64,000 nucleotides of DNA from Rhizobium sp. NXC14 (GTDB taxonomy: Bacteria; Pseudomonadota; Alphaproteobacteria; Rhizobiales; Rhizobiaceae): contig NZ_CP021030.1 in the NCBI RefSeq assembly GCF_002117485.1, forward strand, positions 437,001 to 501,000, read 5' to 3'. Of this stretch, positions 33,895-44,057 are shown one piece after another (within the stretch, counting starts at the first letter, position 1; each line of letters begins with the position of its first letter). The translations under genes and the position numbers were made by a program. The notes beneath the pieces were generated by a model that did not search any database, was not told where the DNA came from, and saw nothing but the letters and a program-made list of their open reading frames with translations.

Positions 33895-35520
33895 TTACTT
33901 CGCAAGCTTCGCCAGCGCCGCGACCAGGCCCTGGGTGGAGGAATCATGGCTCGCCGCGCTCTGCTTGCCCTCGACGACGGGCAGCAGGCCCGTCGCCAGT
34001 TCCTTGCCGAGCTCGACGCCCCACTGGTCGAAGGAGTTGATGCGGAAGAGCACGCCTTCGACGAAGACGCGATGTTCGTAGAGCGCGATCAGGCGGCCGA
34101 GGGCGTAAGGGGTCAGCTTGTCGTAGACGAAGGTGATCGACGGCCGGTTGCCGGCAAATACGCGGTGCGGCGCGATGAAATCGGCCTTCTTGTCGTCCAT
34201 GCCTTTGTCGGTCAGCTGCTTCTTGGCTTCCGCGAAGGTGCGACCCTTCATCAGCGCCTCGGACTGGGCAAGCACGTTGGAGATCAACAGCTGGTGCTGG
34301 TGGCGCAGTTCCGGCTCGAAGGCATTGGCGGCGATCATGAACTCGGCCGGGATGATGCTCGTGCCCTGGTGAATGAGCTGATAGAAGGCGTGCTGGCCAT
34401 TGGTGCCGGGTTCGCCCCAGACGACCGGGCCGGAATTGCCCTCGACCGGCGTACCGTCGACGGTCACGCCCTTGCCGTTGGATTCCATGTCGAGCTGTTG
34501 CAGATAGGCCGGGAAACGCGACAGGCGCTGGTCGTAGGGCAGGATGGCGCGGGTCGGGTAGCCGAGCACATTGCGATGGTAGAATCCGATCAGGCCGAGC
34601 AGCATCGGCAGGTTCTCGGTAACCGGCGCCTTACGGAAATGATTGTCGACCGCGTGCGCGCCGTCGAGAAACTTGCCGAAATTCTCCGGGCCGATGGCGA
34701 TCATCAGCGGCAAGCCGATCGCCGACCAGATCGAATAGCGGCCGCCGACCCAGTCCCAGAAACCGAAGACGCGGGCGCTGTCGATGCCGAAGGCGGCGAC
34801 CTTGTCGAGCGCCGTCGAGACGGCGGCGAAATGGTGCTGCACGGCTGCTTCGCCGAGCGCCTTGGCAATAAAATTGCGCGCCGTCTGCGCATTGGTCATC
34901 GTCTCGACTGTCGTGAATGTCTTAGAGGCGACGATGAAGAGCGTCGTCTCCGGCTGCACCAGCTTCAGGATATCGGCGATATGAGCGCCGTCGATATTGG
35001 AGACGAAATGGGCGCGCGGGCCGTCATGGAAGGGGGCAAGCGCCAGAGTCGCCATAACGGGGCCGAGATCCGAGCCGCCGATGCCGATATTGATGACATC
35101 GGTGATCGCCTTGCCGGTGGCACCCTTCAGCGTGCCGGAGCGGATCTCGTCGGCAAACTTGCCCATGGCGGCAAGCACGGCGTTGACGTCGGGCATGACG
35201 TCCTTGCCGTCGATGAGGACAGGCGTGTTGGACCGGTTGCGCAGCGCGGTATGCAGGACGGCGCGGTCTTCGGTGAAGTTGATGGCCTTGCCGGAGAACA
35301 TCTCCTCGCGCTTCTTTTCGACGCCGCCCTCTTCGGCAAGCTTGACCAAGAGCTTGAGGATCTCGTCATTCACCGCCGTCTTGGAATAGTCCATCAGCAG
35401 ATCGTCGAGCGAGACGGAAAAGCGCGAAAAGCGCTGCGGATCGGCGGCGAAGGCGGCGCGGAGATCGGTCGCCTTGGTGGCATCAGCAGTGCTCTTCAGC
35501 TGTTCGACGATGGCGTTCAT
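33895..35520 (-). CDS. pgi: Glucose-6-phosphate isomerase (Pgi)
   Basis: 541 residues, the usual length. It interconverts glucose-6-phosphate and fructose-6-phosphate in the cytoplasm, linking fructose entry to the Entner-Doudoroff and pentose phosphate routes. Marks are [55 protein letters not shown] and the C-terminal [13 protein letters not shown]. The ATG at 35520 has AAGGAG upstream. The insertion sequence ends only about 55 bp after the stop. Confidence 0.97.
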   Translation of the reverse strand: MNAIVEQLKSTADATKATDLRAAFAADPQRFSRFSVSLDDLLMDYSKTAVNDEILKLLVKLAEEGGVEKKREEMFSGKAINFTEDRAVLHTALRNRSNTPVLIDGKDVMPDVNAVLAAMGKFADEIRSGTLKGATGKAITDVINIGIGGSDLGPVMATLALAPFHDGPRAHFVSNIDGAHIADILKLVQPETTLFIVASKTFTTVETMTNAQTARNFIAKALGEAAVQHHFAAVSTALDKVAAFGIDSARVFGFWDWVGGRYSIWSAIGLPLMIAIGPENFGKFLDGAHAVDNHFRKAPVTENLPMLLGLIGFYHRNVLGYPTRAILPYDQRLSRFPAYLQQLDMESNGKGVTVDGTPVEGNSGPVVWGEPGTNGQHAFYQLIHQGTSIIPAEFMIAANAFEPELRHQHQLLISNVLAQSEALMKGRTFAEAKKQLTDKGMDDKKADFIAPHRVFAGNRPSITFVYDKLTPYALGRLIALYEHRVFVEGVLFRINSFDQWGVELGKELATGLLPVVEGKQSAASHDSSTQGLVAALAKLAK

Positions 35521-35604
35521 GGGAGGCTCCTTTTGAGGCGGAAAGGTTGCGGAAACTATTCGCTTTCTCAGGCGCAAATCAAGTTCAGCCGTCGCTCCAA
35601 TATG

Positions 35605-35633
35605 AAAAAAGCCACCCGCGGGAAGCGGATGGC
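35605..35633 (-). terminator. Rho-independent terminator after fadD
   Basis: On the minus strand, arms GCCATCCGC and GCGGGTGGC flank a 5-base loop and are followed by TTTTTT. It lies 26 bases after the stop of the acyl-CoA ligase gene. Confidence 0.8.
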
Positions 35634-35658
35634 TGCTAATTTCACCCGCTTGTCAAAT

Positions 35659-37359
35659 TCAGCCGCGCAAGTCCTTGCGCAGGATCTTGCCGACAGGCGA
35701 TTTCGGCAGTTCGGTGCGGAATTCGATGAAGCGCGGGCGCTTGTAATTGGTGAGGTTGGCGATGCAATGGGCCTTTACCTCCGCTTCCGTCAGGTTCGGA
35801 TCCTTTCTGACCACGAAGAGCTTGACCGCCTCGCCGGAGTGCCCGTCCGGCACGCCGATCGCCGCGGCTTCGAGGATGCCGGCATGCATGGCGGCGACTT
35901 CCTCGATCTCGTTCGGATAGACGTTGAAGCCGGAGACGAGGATCATGTCCTTCTTGCGGTCGACGATCTTGGCGTAACCGCGCTCGTCCATGAAGCCCAT
36001 GTCGCCCGAGCGGAAATAGCCGTCTGATGTCATCACCCGCGCCGTTTCCTCCGGCTTCTGCCAGTAGCCGGCCATCACCTGCGGCCCGCGGATGCAGATC
36101 TCGCCGATTTCGCCTGCTGGCAGCGAACGGCCGTCCTCGTCGCGAATGTCGAGTTCGGTGGAGGGCAGCGGCAGGCCGATCGAGCCGGTGAACTCGACCG
36201 AATCGAAGCGGTTGGCGGTGGCAACGGGCGAGGTCTCGGAAAGACCGTAGCCTTCCGTTATCGAAGTGCCGGTCATAGCAAGCCAGCGCTCGGCGACCGG
36301 GCGCTGGACGGCCATGCCGCCGCCAAGCGACATGACAAGCGAGGAGAAATCGAGCTTGGCGAATTCGGCATTGTTCATCAGCGCGTTGAACAGCGTGTTG
36401 AGACCGGGGAAGATGTGAATGTTGGACTTTCCGAACTCCTTGACGAGGCCGGGAATGTCGCGCGGATTGGCGATCAGGATATTGTGGGCGCCGAGCGACA
36501 TGCCCATCAACGAATTCACCGTCAGCGCGAAGATGTGGTAGAGCGGCAGCGCGCAGAGGAAATTCAGCACCTCCGGCTGCTTCTTGCGCTGGAAAGCCGA
36601 CCGCAGCCACAGCGACAGCTGCAGCTTGTTGGCAAGCAGGTTCTGATGTGTCAGCACCGCGCCCTTGGCAACGCCCGTTGTGCCGCCGGTATATTGCAGG
36701 AAGGCGATGTCTCCACCCGTCAGCGCGACCGGCTGGAGACTTTTCCTTGCGCCTTCGCTGAGCACCTGACTGAAGCTCTTATGCTGCGGGATCGACCAGG
36801 AGGGAACAAGCTTTTTGACCTTGCGCACGACGAAATTGACCATCAGCCCCTTCGGCCCCAGCATTTCGCCGAGCGAGGTGACGACGACATGGCGCAGGTC
36901 GGTCTTGTTGAGGACCTGCTCGACGGTGCGGGCGAAATTCTCCAGCACGAAGATCGCCTTGGCGCCGGAATCACGCAACTGGTGTTCGAGTTCGCGCGGC
37001 GTATAGAGCGGATTGACATTGACGACCACCAGGCCGGCCCGCAGGATCGCATAGGTGGCGACGGGGTTCTGCAGCACATTCGGCATCATCACCGCGACGC
37101 GGTCGCCTTTCTCGAGGCCGATGCTCTGCAGCCAGGCGGCGACCTTGCGCGTCTGGCTTTCGAGCTCGCGATAGCTCATCGCCTTGCCCATGCTGGAAAA
37201 AACCGTCCGGTCGGCGTAACGGGCGCAGGATTTTTCCAGAAGTTCGGCGAGCGAGGCATGTTCCAGCGGCGGCAGTTCGGCCGGAACCATATCGGGATAG
37301 GTGGCAAGCCAGGGCTTGTCCGCTTTTGCTCCGTTCGGATGGACGGAAATGCTGCTCAT
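35659..37359 (-). CDS. fadD: Long-chain fatty acid-CoA ligase (FadD type)
   Basis: 566 residues of the adenylate-forming family. It activates fatty acids with ATP and CoA at the inner face of the membrane. Marks are the P-loop-like IAFLQYTGGTTGVAKGAVLT, the adenylation motif EGYGLSETSPVATAN, RGPQVMAGYW, SGDMGFMDERGYAKIVDRKK and the catalytic Lys in SPVGKILRKDLRG at the end. In Sinorhizobium, FadD also affects swarming and symbiosis. The ATG at 37359 has GGGAGAGAG upstream; a longer frame exists but is unlikely. It diverges from a PRC-barrel gene. Confidence 0.93.
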   Translation of the reverse strand: MSSISVHPNGAKADKPWLATYPDMVPAELPPLEHASLAELLEKSCARYADRTVFSSMGKAMSYRELESQTRKVAAWLQSIGLEKGDRVAVMMPNVLQNPVATYAILRAGLVVVNVNPLYTPRELEHQLRDSGAKAIFVLENFARTVEQVLNKTDLRHVVVTSLGEMLGPKGLMVNFVVRKVKKLVPSWSIPQHKSFSQVLSEGARKSLQPVALTGGDIAFLQYTGGTTGVAKGAVLTHQNLLANKLQLSLWLRSAFQRKKQPEVLNFLCALPLYHIFALTVNSLMGMSLGAHNILIANPRDIPGLVKEFGKSNIHIFPGLNTLFNALMNNAEFAKLDFSSLVMSLGGGMAVQRPVAERWLAMTGTSITEGYGLSETSPVATANRFDSVEFTGSIGLPLPSTELDIRDEDGRSLPAGEIGEICIRGPQVMAGYWQKPEETARVMTSDGYFRSGDMGFMDERGYAKIVDRKKDMILVSGFNVYPNEIEEVAAMHAGILEAAAIGVPDGHSGEAVKLFVVRKDPNLTEAEVKAHCIANLTNYKRPRFIEFRTELPKSPVGKILRKDLRG

Positions 37360-37614
37360 CGTGTCTCTCTCTCCCTTGCGGCCGCCGCGCCGATCGAATC
37401 GTGGTCGACCGGTCCGCAATTGACCGGAAGCATCCTCCATCTTCCAGTCCCGCAGCTTATGCCATTGCCTGTATGGTTCAAGCCGTATGAAGCTATACTA
37501 ACCTTGACGTAAACGTCAACAATAGCCCATCGCGTCGTCGAAAGGGTGGGAACTTTGAGTCGGCAATGGCGTTGACCCTTACCAACCATGAGGAAACACC
37601 CAAAGGAGGTTCAA

Positions 37615-38007
37615 ATGTTGAATCAGGACACCGACGCCAGCCGCCGTGACCCGAACACCAAGGAAACGCATTCGCTGATCGCCAGCGACCGCGTCGAAGG
37701 CACCCGAGTCTATGGCCCTGATGGCCGGCATATCGGCTCGATCGAACGCCTGATCATCGGCAAGCGTGATGGCCGCGTCGCCTATGCCGTGCTGAGCTTC
37801 GGCGGCTTCCTGGGCATCGGTCACGACCACTATCCGCTGCCCTGGGAAAAGCTGAACTACGACACCCAGCTGGACGGTTATCGAATCGACCTGACCAAGG
37901 AGCAGATCGAAGGCGCACCCAGCTATTCGGACGATGACGACACCTGGTACAACGATAATGGCCGCCGGGTGTATGATTATTACGGCGTGCCGCCCTACTG
38001 GATGTAA
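37615..38007 (+). CDS. PRC-barrel domain protein
   Basis: 130 residues. The PRC-barrel β-strands are visible: LIASDRVEGTRVYGPDGRHI, GSIERLIIGKRDGRVAYAVL and GGFLGIGHDHYPLPWEKLNY. Such proteins are often stress-linked in rhizobia and their role is unknown. The C-terminus is acidic and Tyr-rich (YSDDDDTWYNDNG). AAAGGAGGTT before the ATG at 37615 decides that start. A terminator follows. Confidence 0.88.
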   Translation: MLNQDTDASRRDPNTKETHSLIASDRVEGTRVYGPDGRHIGSIERLIIGKRDGRVAYAVLSFGGFLGIGHDHYPLPWEKLNYDTQLDGYRIDLTKEQIEGAPSYSDDDDTWYNDNGRRVYDYYGVPPYWM

Positions 38008-38033
38008 TCTCGTCCGATGGACCGAGCTGGAAG

Positions 38034-38058
38034 GGCCCCGTTAGCAGCGGGGCCTTTT
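38034..38058 (+). terminator. Rho-independent terminator after the PRC-barrel gene
   Basis: GGCCCCG and CGGGGCC arms flank a 7-base loop and are followed by TTTT. Confidence 0.8.
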
Positions 38059-38083
38059 GGTGTTGGTGATGTCGTGAGCTTGG

Positions 38084-38223
38084 CGGTCCCTCAACCGGCT
38101 GCCGCCACGTTCTCCCCGTAAACGGGGCGAAGGGACCATGCCGCAAGCTCTCCGTTCCCACCAAACTCTCGCAGGGCACGTCCCCTCTCCCCGCAAGCGG
38201 GGGAGAGGGCTAGGGTAAGGGGC
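38084..38223. repeat. Palindromic intergenic repeat, copy 5
   Basis: It contains TTCTCCCCGTAAACGGGGCG and ends CTCTCCCCGCAAGCGGGGGAG plus GGGCTAGGGTAAGGGGC. It lies between the convergent PRC-barrel and β-mannosidase genes. Confidence 0.8.
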
Positions 38224-38225
38224 AG

Positions 38226-40685
38226 TCACTGGCGCGAACCGGCAACAAGATCATTGGCCGATCGCAGCACGGTGCCGACGGTCATCTCTTCTGCCTTGAT
38301 CGCCTTTACCGTCTTCACCGCAAACACATGGCTCTCGCCCGGCAACAACGTCACCAGCATGGAATCCACAACCGCCTCCGGATCCAGCCGATCCGCCATC
38401 AGGCAGAGGTCCTTGAGAAAATTCTCCGCCGTCACCGTGATGGCGAAGCCCCCGTCGATCCCGGTGACATCGACGCTCAGCCGCGGCGCTGGCAGGGCGA
38501 GGTCGATATCCTCGACGAAATAGTGAAACGCCCGCCGGTCCAGCATCTCGACGACAACGACTTCGTCCTTCGGTAAGTTCGGAGTGACGATATTGCTCGG
38601 CAGCGGAAACTCTTTCGCTTCGAAACGGTCGCAGAGCAGCCGCCAGAATTCGAATTCGGCGAGCACGGTTCCATCGAGCGTCAAACGCTTGCCGGCAATC
38701 TTCGCCCGCCAGAACAGCGTTCTCTCGTTGACGGCGACCGCAGCCAGTCCGCCCTCGCGTGGCTGGATCGTCAGCAGGCGCGGATCATAGGCTGATTTCA
38801 GCGCATACCAGAGCGGCTTGCGGCGTCCAGCCGAATCGAGCGCGGCCCAGGAGGTCACCGGCCAGCAGTCGTTGAACTGCCAGACCACCGCGCCCTTGCA
38901 GATGGCCCGATGCGAGCGCATGTGCTCGATGCCGAAACGGATGGCGCGCGCCTGGTTGAGCTGGGTGGCGAAGTGCCAGTCCTCCACCGTCTTTGGTTCC
39001 GGCAGATGGCCGGCAAGACCGCGGATCAGCTTGTCATTGCCCTGCGTCGCCTTCTGATGATGGAAAACGCCGTTCGACTGCGGCGTCAGCGGCTGATCGT
39101 GCACGCTCTGTTCGATCGTCGCCCAATTTGCTGGCGCCTGCCAGCCGAATTCGGAGCAGAAGCGCGGGATATAGTTGCGGTAGATCTCGTAGCCGACATC
39201 GTTCCACACGTCCCAGATATGTTTGCAGCCATGTCCGTCGGCATTGGGTTCGATCTCCATCGAGCCGGAATAGGGGCTGCCGGGATAATAGGGCCGGTCG
39301 GGATCGAGCTCGCGGCAGAGCTTCGGCAGCAGGTCGAGATAATAGCCGAGCCCCCAGCTCTCGCCGGCCTTGATGACCGGCCGCCAGCCCCATTCGTCGA
39401 AGCCCCAGATATTTTCGTTGTTGCCGTTCCAGAGGATCAATGAGGCATGCGGCATCAGCCGCGCGACATTGTCGCGCACCTCCGCCTCGACCTCGCTTCG
39501 AAGCGGCTCCTCCTCCGGATAGGCGGCGCAGGCAAAGAGGAAATCCTGCCAGACCAGCATGCCGGCCCGGTCGCAGGCAGCGTAGAACTCATCACGCTCG
39601 AAGATGCCGCCGCCCCAGACGCGCAGCATATGGATATTGGCGGCCTTCGCCTCCTCGATCCGGTCGGCGTAACGGTCGGCCGTCACCCGCGAGGGGAAAC
39701 AATCGTCGGGAATCCAGTTGGCGCCGGCGATGAAGAGCGGCACGTCGTTGATGACGAAGGTGAAGGCCGAGCCGTGCTCGTCGGCCGAGGTATCGAGCCT
39801 GAGCGAACGGAAGCCGAGCTCGCGCTCGAAGCTGTCGAGCAGATCGCCGCTGGCCTCGTCGATCAGCGTGAGCATCAGCGGATAGAGCGGCTGCGCACCG
39901 AGATGGTGCGGCCACCAGAGCTGCGGCGAGGGGAGGCGGAGTTCGAAGGAAACCGCGTCTTCGCCGGGGCCAATTGCTACTGTCTTGGTCACGCCGCCGA
40001 TTTCGGCGGCCAGCCTGCACGGCCCGTGATCGCCATGCCGCGCCAGTCTCGCATGCACCATCACCAGTCCGTCGCCGCCGGCAAGGCTTGCAGACACCCG
40101 CGTCTCGGCAAGCCGCGCCCGGTCCCAGCTTTCCAGACGCACCGGCTTCCAGACGCCCGCCGTCACCAGCGTTGGCCCCCAGTCCCAGCCGAAATTGCAG
40201 GCCATCTTGCGCATCAGATTGCCCGGCCCCGGATAGTTGTTGGGGCGGTAGCCGTAATGTTTCTCCATCTCCGCGCCATAAGCATAGGCGGAGCGGAAGG
40301 TGACGGAGAGTTCGTTGACGCCGGCCTTCAGCAGCCCGGAAACATCGAAACGGTAGGTGCGGTGCATGTTGAAAGTGCGGCCGATCTCTTCGCCGTTGAG
40401 GCGGATGACGGCGATCGTATCAAGCCCGTCGAAGACGAGCTCATGCACTCTGCCCTCATCCGGCGCGGCCTCGAACCGGCAGCGATAGGTCCAGTCGGTC
40501 TTGCCGATCCAGTCATTGGTGATCTCGTTGACGTCGATATAGGGATCGGCGATCAGCCGGTTGGCGAGAAGGTCGGTATGGACGCAGCCCGGCACCGTCG
40601 CCGGTATCGCATCCGGCAGTCCCGGCCTTCCTGTATCGTTGCAGTGAAGCGTCCAGCCGGAATCGAGCGCAGTTTTCGCAATCAT
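38226..40685 (-). CDS. β-mannosidase, glycoside hydrolase family 2
   Basis: 819 residues, normal for GH2 β-mannosidases. The N-terminal sugar-binding domain has PATVPGCVHTDLLANRLI and WTYRCRF. The TIM barrel has MLRVWGGGIFERDEFYAACD, the acid/base Glu in LILWNGNNENIWG, and the nucleophile Glu in RFCSEFGWQAP. There is no signal peptide, so it acts in the cytoplasm on imported β-mannosides. No oligosaccharide transporter is adjacent. It is followed upstream by a glyoxalase-like gene, 8 bp away on the same strand. Confidence 0.93.
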   Translation of the reverse strand: MIAKTALDSGWTLHCNDTGRPGLPDAIPATVPGCVHTDLLANRLIADPYIDVNEITNDWIGKTDWTYRCRFEAAPDEGRVHELVFDGLDTIAVIRLNGEEIGRTFNMHRTYRFDVSGLLKAGVNELSVTFRSAYAYGAEMEKHYGYRPNNYPGPGNLMRKMACNFGWDWGPTLVTAGVWKPVRLESWDRARLAETRVSASLAGGDGLVMVHARLARHGDHGPCRLAAEIGGVTKTVAIGPGEDAVSFELRLPSPQLWWPHHLGAQPLYPLMLTLIDEASGDLLDSFERELGFRSLRLDTSADEHGSAFTFVINDVPLFIAGANWIPDDCFPSRVTADRYADRIEEAKAANIHMLRVWGGGIFERDEFYAACDRAGMLVWQDFLFACAAYPEEEPLRSEVEAEVRDNVARLMPHASLILWNGNNENIWGFDEWGWRPVIKAGESWGLGYYLDLLPKLCRELDPDRPYYPGSPYSGSMEIEPNADGHGCKHIWDVWNDVGYEIYRNYIPRFCSEFGWQAPANWATIEQSVHDQPLTPQSNGVFHHQKATQGNDKLIRGLAGHLPEPKTVEDWHFATQLNQARAIRFGIEHMRSHRAICKGAVVWQFNDCWPVTSWAALDSAGRRKPLWYALKSAYDPRLLTIQPREGGLAAVAVNERTLFWRAKIAGKRLTLDGTVLAEFEFWRLLCDRFEAKEFPLPSNIVTPNLPKDEVVVVEMLDRRAFHYFVEDIDLALPAPRLSVDVTGIDGGFAITVTAENFLKDLCLMADRLDPEAVVDSMLVTLLPGESHVFAVKTVKAIKAEEMTVGTVLRSANDLVAGSRQ

Positions 40686-40693
40686 CTTATGTC

Positions 40694-41089
40694 CTAGAGA
40701 AACCGCCCGTGGCGCTGCAGCACCTCGATCTTGTAGCCGTCGGGATCGCTGACGAAGAAGAACAGGCCGAACAACTTGCCGTCGCGGTTGAGCTCCACCA
40801 GCTCGCCGGGTTTAAGCCCCAGTTTCACCATGCGTTCGCGCTCAATGGCAACTTCTTCGACCGAAACGGCGAGATGGCCATAGCCTTTGCCGAGATCATA
40901 GGGTTCGGTGCGGCCCTTGTTGACGGTCAGCTCCAGCTCGAATCCGGTCTCGGCAATGCTCAGATAGATCAGCGTGAAGGTGTCGAAGTCGACGCGGTCG
41001 GCGACCGTAAGACCGAACGCCTTGCTGTAGAAGTCGACCGAGCGCGCCTCGTCGAGAACACGGATCATGGAGTGGATCATCTTCGCCAA
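40694..41089 (-). CDS. Glyoxalase I-like protein (VOC superfamily)
   Basis: 131 residues, the length of bacterial lactoylglutathione lyase. The four metal ligand positions are kept: His6 in MIHSMIRV, Glu in FELELTVN, His in GYGHLAVSV and Glu in YKIEVLQR. It should isomerise the methylglyoxal-glutathione adduct in the cytoplasm. The stop lies 8 bp before the β-mannosidase start, suggesting one transcript, though the functional link is not obvious. Confidence 0.88.
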   Translation of the reverse strand: MAKMIHSMIRVLDEARSVDFYSKAFGLTVADRVDFDTFTLIYLSIAETGFELELTVNKGRTEPYDLGKGYGHLAVSVEEVAIERERMVKLGLKPGELVELNRDGKLFGLFFFVSDPDGYKIEVLQRHGRFL

Positions 41090-41136
41090 TTCTGCCTCCC
41101 ATTGCGTCGATCACGGCAGCCTTGGTAGCGGTCATC

Positions 41137-41886
41137 TTAAGCCGCGCGCAAGCCGATTCTTTGCGTGATCGCGGCTTCGACGAGGCCCATGGCGTCATAG
41201 ATCAACACTGCCATCAGGCCGACGATCAGCCCGCCCTGCAGGATGAAGGCGGTATTGTCCGATATCAGCCCGGCGATGATCACCTCGCCGAGGCCCTTGG
41301 CCGCAACCGTCGAGCCGATCGTTGCCGTGCCGATATTGATCACCGTCGCGACCTTCAGCCCTTCGAGGATCAGCGGCAGGGCAAGCGGCAGCTCGACGCG
41401 GAATAGACGTTGCGTGCCGTTCATGCCCATGCCGTCCGCGGCGTCGAGCACCTGCGGCGACACCTGTTTCAGGCCGGCGACGGTGTTTTCGAAGATCGGC
41501 AGCAGGCCGTAGAGGAAGAGCGCAATCAGCGTCGGCATGGCGCCGAAGCCGGTGGCGGGCACGGCGAGCGCCAGCACCGCGACAGGGGGGAAGGTCTGCC
41601 CGGCATTGGCGATGGCGCGCGACAGCGGCAGGAAATCGGCGCCGCTTTGCCGCGTCACGAAGATGCCGCCGAGAACGGCAAGCACGGCGCTGCAGGCGAT
41701 CGAGCCGACGACGAGCTGCAGATGTCCGAGCGCGAGCGAGGCAAGGCTGTTCTGCGTATAGACGGCTGGCGCATTATTGTTTGTCAGCGGGACGAGCAGG
41801 AAGGAAAGCCACTCCGTTCTGAACAGAAGGATGAGCAGCAGGGCGAGCGCCACCAAGCGGAAGAGATTGGCGACGATGAGCTTCAT
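41137..41886 (-). CDS. yehW: Osmoprotectant ABC transporter permease (YehW-like)
   Basis: 249 residues with about six membrane segments. The binding-protein-dependent permease motif appears as VAALGHLQL... and DAADGMGMNGTQRLFRVELP near the cytoplasmic loop. It is the smaller of two permeases, like E. coli YehW (243 residues). Its start overlaps the end of the ATPase gene by four bases. It is the last gene of the four-gene operon. Confidence 0.9.
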   Translation of the reverse strand: MKLIVANLFRLVALALLLILLFRTEWLSFLLVPLTNNNAPAVYTQNSLASLALGHLQLVVGSIACSAVLAVLGGIFVTRQSGADFLPLSRAIANAGQTFPPVAVLALAVPATGFGAMPTLIALFLYGLLPIFENTVAGLKQVSPQVLDAADGMGMNGTQRLFRVELPLALPLILEGLKVATVINIGTATIGSTVAAKGLGEVIIAGLISDNTAFILQGGLIVGLMAVLIYDAMGLVEAAITQRIGLRAA

Positions 41887-42827
41887 GCCTTGCGGCCCAG
41901 TTCGAGCAGCCGCGCCATCGAGATTGATCCCACAGGCGCCTTTTCACCGTCCTGCACGGCCGCCTCGTCGACCCCCTGCCAGATCATTTCGGCCAGCGCA
42001 TCGCGCAGGCTCAAGGATTGCGGCAGGGCATAGGCGAGGCCGCTCTTGGCCGGCGCCATGCTCTCCTTCAGCGGCAGCAGAGACATCAGCTTCAGCGCGC
42101 GGTCGGAGGTTCCGGTCAGCTGCTGCACGAAGGGATCGGCGGGTTCGGTGAGGATCTTTTCCGGCGTCGAGCATTGCAGCAATCGGCCCTTGCTCATCAC
42201 CGCGATCTGGTTGCCGAGATGGAAGGCCTCGTCCATATCGTGGGTGACGAGGATGATGGTTGTGCCGAACTGCTTCTGGATCGCCAGCAGGTCGTCCTGC
42301 GCCTTGCCGCGGATGACGGGATCGAGCGCGCCGAAGGGCTCGTCCATCAACAGCAGTTCCGGCTCGGCGGCCAGCGCCCGCGCGACGCCGACACGCTGCT
42401 GCTGGCCACCGGAAAGCTGATGTGGATATTTGTCGGCGAACTCAGCCGGATCGAGGTTGAAAAGCCCGAGCAGCTCCTCGACGCGGGCGGCGATGCGTTT
42501 GGAATCCCATTCGAGCAGCTGCGGCACGGTGGCGATATTCTGCGCCACGGTCCGATGCGGAAACAGGCCGTGGCCTTGGATGGCATAACCGATCTTGCGG
42601 CGAAGTTCGGTGACCTCGACGTCCATCACATTCTGACCACCGACGAAGATCTCGCCTTCGGTGATCGGCACCAGCCGGTTGATCATCCGCATCAGCGTCG
42701 ATTTGCCGGAGCCGGACGTGCCGACGATGACGGTGATCTCGCCCTTCTCGACACGCATCGAGACCTTGTCGACGACGGTCGCCGGACCATAGCGCTTGGT
42801 GACGTTGCTGATCTCGATCATGCTCAT
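41883..42827 (-). CDS. yehX: Osmoprotectant ABC transporter ATPase (YehX-like)
   Basis: 314 residues. Walker A is VGTSGSGKST, the signature LSGGQQQRVGVARALA and Walker B LLLMDEPFGALDP, with the switch His in LVTHDMDEAF. This is the glycine betaine/proline (OpuA/YehX) type. The C-terminal 70 residues lack clear CBS repeats. It overlaps both neighbours by four bases, so translation is coupled. Confidence 0.92.
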   Translation of the reverse strand: MSMIEISNVTKRYGPATVVDKVSMRVEKGEITVIVGTSGSGKSTLMRMINRLVPITEGEIFVGGQNVMDVEVTELRRKIGYAIQGHGLFPHRTVAQNIATVPQLLEWDSKRIAARVEELLGLFNLDPAEFADKYPHQLSGGQQQRVGVARALAAEPELLLMDEPFGALDPVIRGKAQDDLLAIQKQFGTTIILVTHDMDEAFHLGNQIAVMSKGRLLQCSTPEKILTEPADPFVQQLTGTSDRALKLMSLLPLKESMAPAKSGLAYALPQSLSLRDALAEMIWQGVDEAAVQDGEKAPVGSISMARLLELGRKA

Positions 42828-43993
42828 GCGGCAGGCCCCCGGATGCTGTCGATGGCCGCATCAAGGATGACGGCCGATGAGAAGGCGAAGAAGACGGTCG
42901 GCACGGCGCCGAGCAGGACGAGGTCCATCGCGGTCTGGCCGAGCCCCTGAAAGATGAAGATGCCGAAACCGCCGCCGCCGATCAGCGCGGCGATCGTCAC
43001 CATGCCGATCGCCTGCACCAGCACGATGCGGATGCCGGTGAGGATGACCGGAAAGGCGAGCGGCATGTCGATGCCGGTAAGGATCTGCCGGCGGGTCAGC
43101 CCCATGCCGGCCGCCGCATCGCGCACCGAGGGATCGACGCCCTGCAGGCCGACGACGGTATTGGCGACGATCGGCAGCAGCGAATAGAGCACCAGCGCGA
43201 TCAACGCCGGCGCCGTACCGATGCCGCGGATGCCGACAGCGGCCGCCAGCGGCACATGGGTGGCGAGATAGCCGAGCGGCAGCATCAGCAGGCCGAAGAG
43301 CGCCAGGCTGGGGATCGTCTGGATGAGGCTCAGGCCCTGCAGCACGACGGCCCTCAGCTTCGGCACCCAGAAGCAGAGGATCCCGAGCGGCAGGCCGAGA
43401 ACGATGGCGATAACGAGCGAGCCCAGCGCCAGCAGCAGATGCGAAAATGCCTCCGTCCGGAACTGCGCCGCCCTCGTGGAAAATTCCTTCATGATCGACA
43501 GGCTGTCGAGCAGGCCGGAGGCGAGGAAGGTGAAGAGCAGCGCCGTGTAAGCTGCCAGCGCTGCCACCCGCATCCAGGGTGCCAGCCGGATTTTGACCAG
43601 CGCGTCCGAGATGATCAGCCCGATCACCGCAAACAGCAGCCAGAAACCGCCGCCGGGCGTCATGCGCGCCACCGTGCTGCCGGGCGGCGTCGCCGCGGTC
43701 GAGACGAGGCCGATCGCCGCGACCAGCGCCGCCAGGCAAAACGTGGCGACCACAAGCCGCGCCACTGCGTTGGCGAGGAACAAGGTGGCGAAGGCGGTCA
43801 GGACGAGAAGGGCGACAAGGACAATGACGGAGGTCTGGGGAAGAAGCTGCGTCAGCAGCATCGGCTTGCCGGCGGCGATGCGGTTCGCCTTGACATAGAT
43901 GAAGGGCATCAGCGCCGTCGCCGCAATGCCGCCGGCCACCAGAACCACGCCAAGCCGGTCCAGCCTGCGGACCGCTGAGGTTTCTTCCATCAA
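42824..43993 (-). CDS. yehY: Osmoprotectant ABC transporter permease, large subunit (YehY-like)
   Basis: 389 residues, close to E. coli YehY (385). An N-terminal extension of about four membrane segments precedes a typical permease domain with RDAAAGMGLTRRQILTGIDM. It pairs with the smaller permease to form the channel. It lies 64 bp after the binding protein gene. Confidence 0.9.
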   Translation of the reverse strand: MMEETSAVRRLDRLGVVLVAGGIAATALMPFIYVKANRIAAGKPMLLTQLLPQTSVIVLVALLVLTAFATLFLANAVARLVVATFCLAALVAAIGLVSTAATPPGSTVARMTPGGGFWLLFAVIGLIISDALVKIRLAPWMRVAALAAYTALLFTFLASGLLDSLSIMKEFSTRAAQFRTEAFSHLLLALGSLVIAIVLGLPLGILCFWVPKLRAVVLQGLSLIQTIPSLALFGLLMLPLGYLATHVPLAAAVGIRGIGTAPALIALVLYSLLPIVANTVVGLQGVDPSVRDAAAGMGLTRRQILTGIDMPLAFPVILTGIRIVLVQAIGMVTIAALIGGGGFGIFIFQGLGQTAMDLVLLGAVPTVFFAFSSAVILDAAIDSIRGPAA

Positions 43994-44057
43994 TCCAACC
44001 CTGTCTGGCCTGTCGGCAAAGGGAGGCTCCGCCCGCGAGGGGCGGAGCGGGCGATGA

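Noticed and set aside
33817..36027. A 736-codon plus-strand frame opposite pgi and fadD
   Set aside because: It spans two well-supported minus-strand genes and their terminator, and its product is rich in Arg, Asp and Glu without domains.
39447..40697. A 416-codon plus-strand frame opposite β-mannosidase
   Set aside because: Shadow frame; the GH2 catalytic residues on the minus strand settle the strand.
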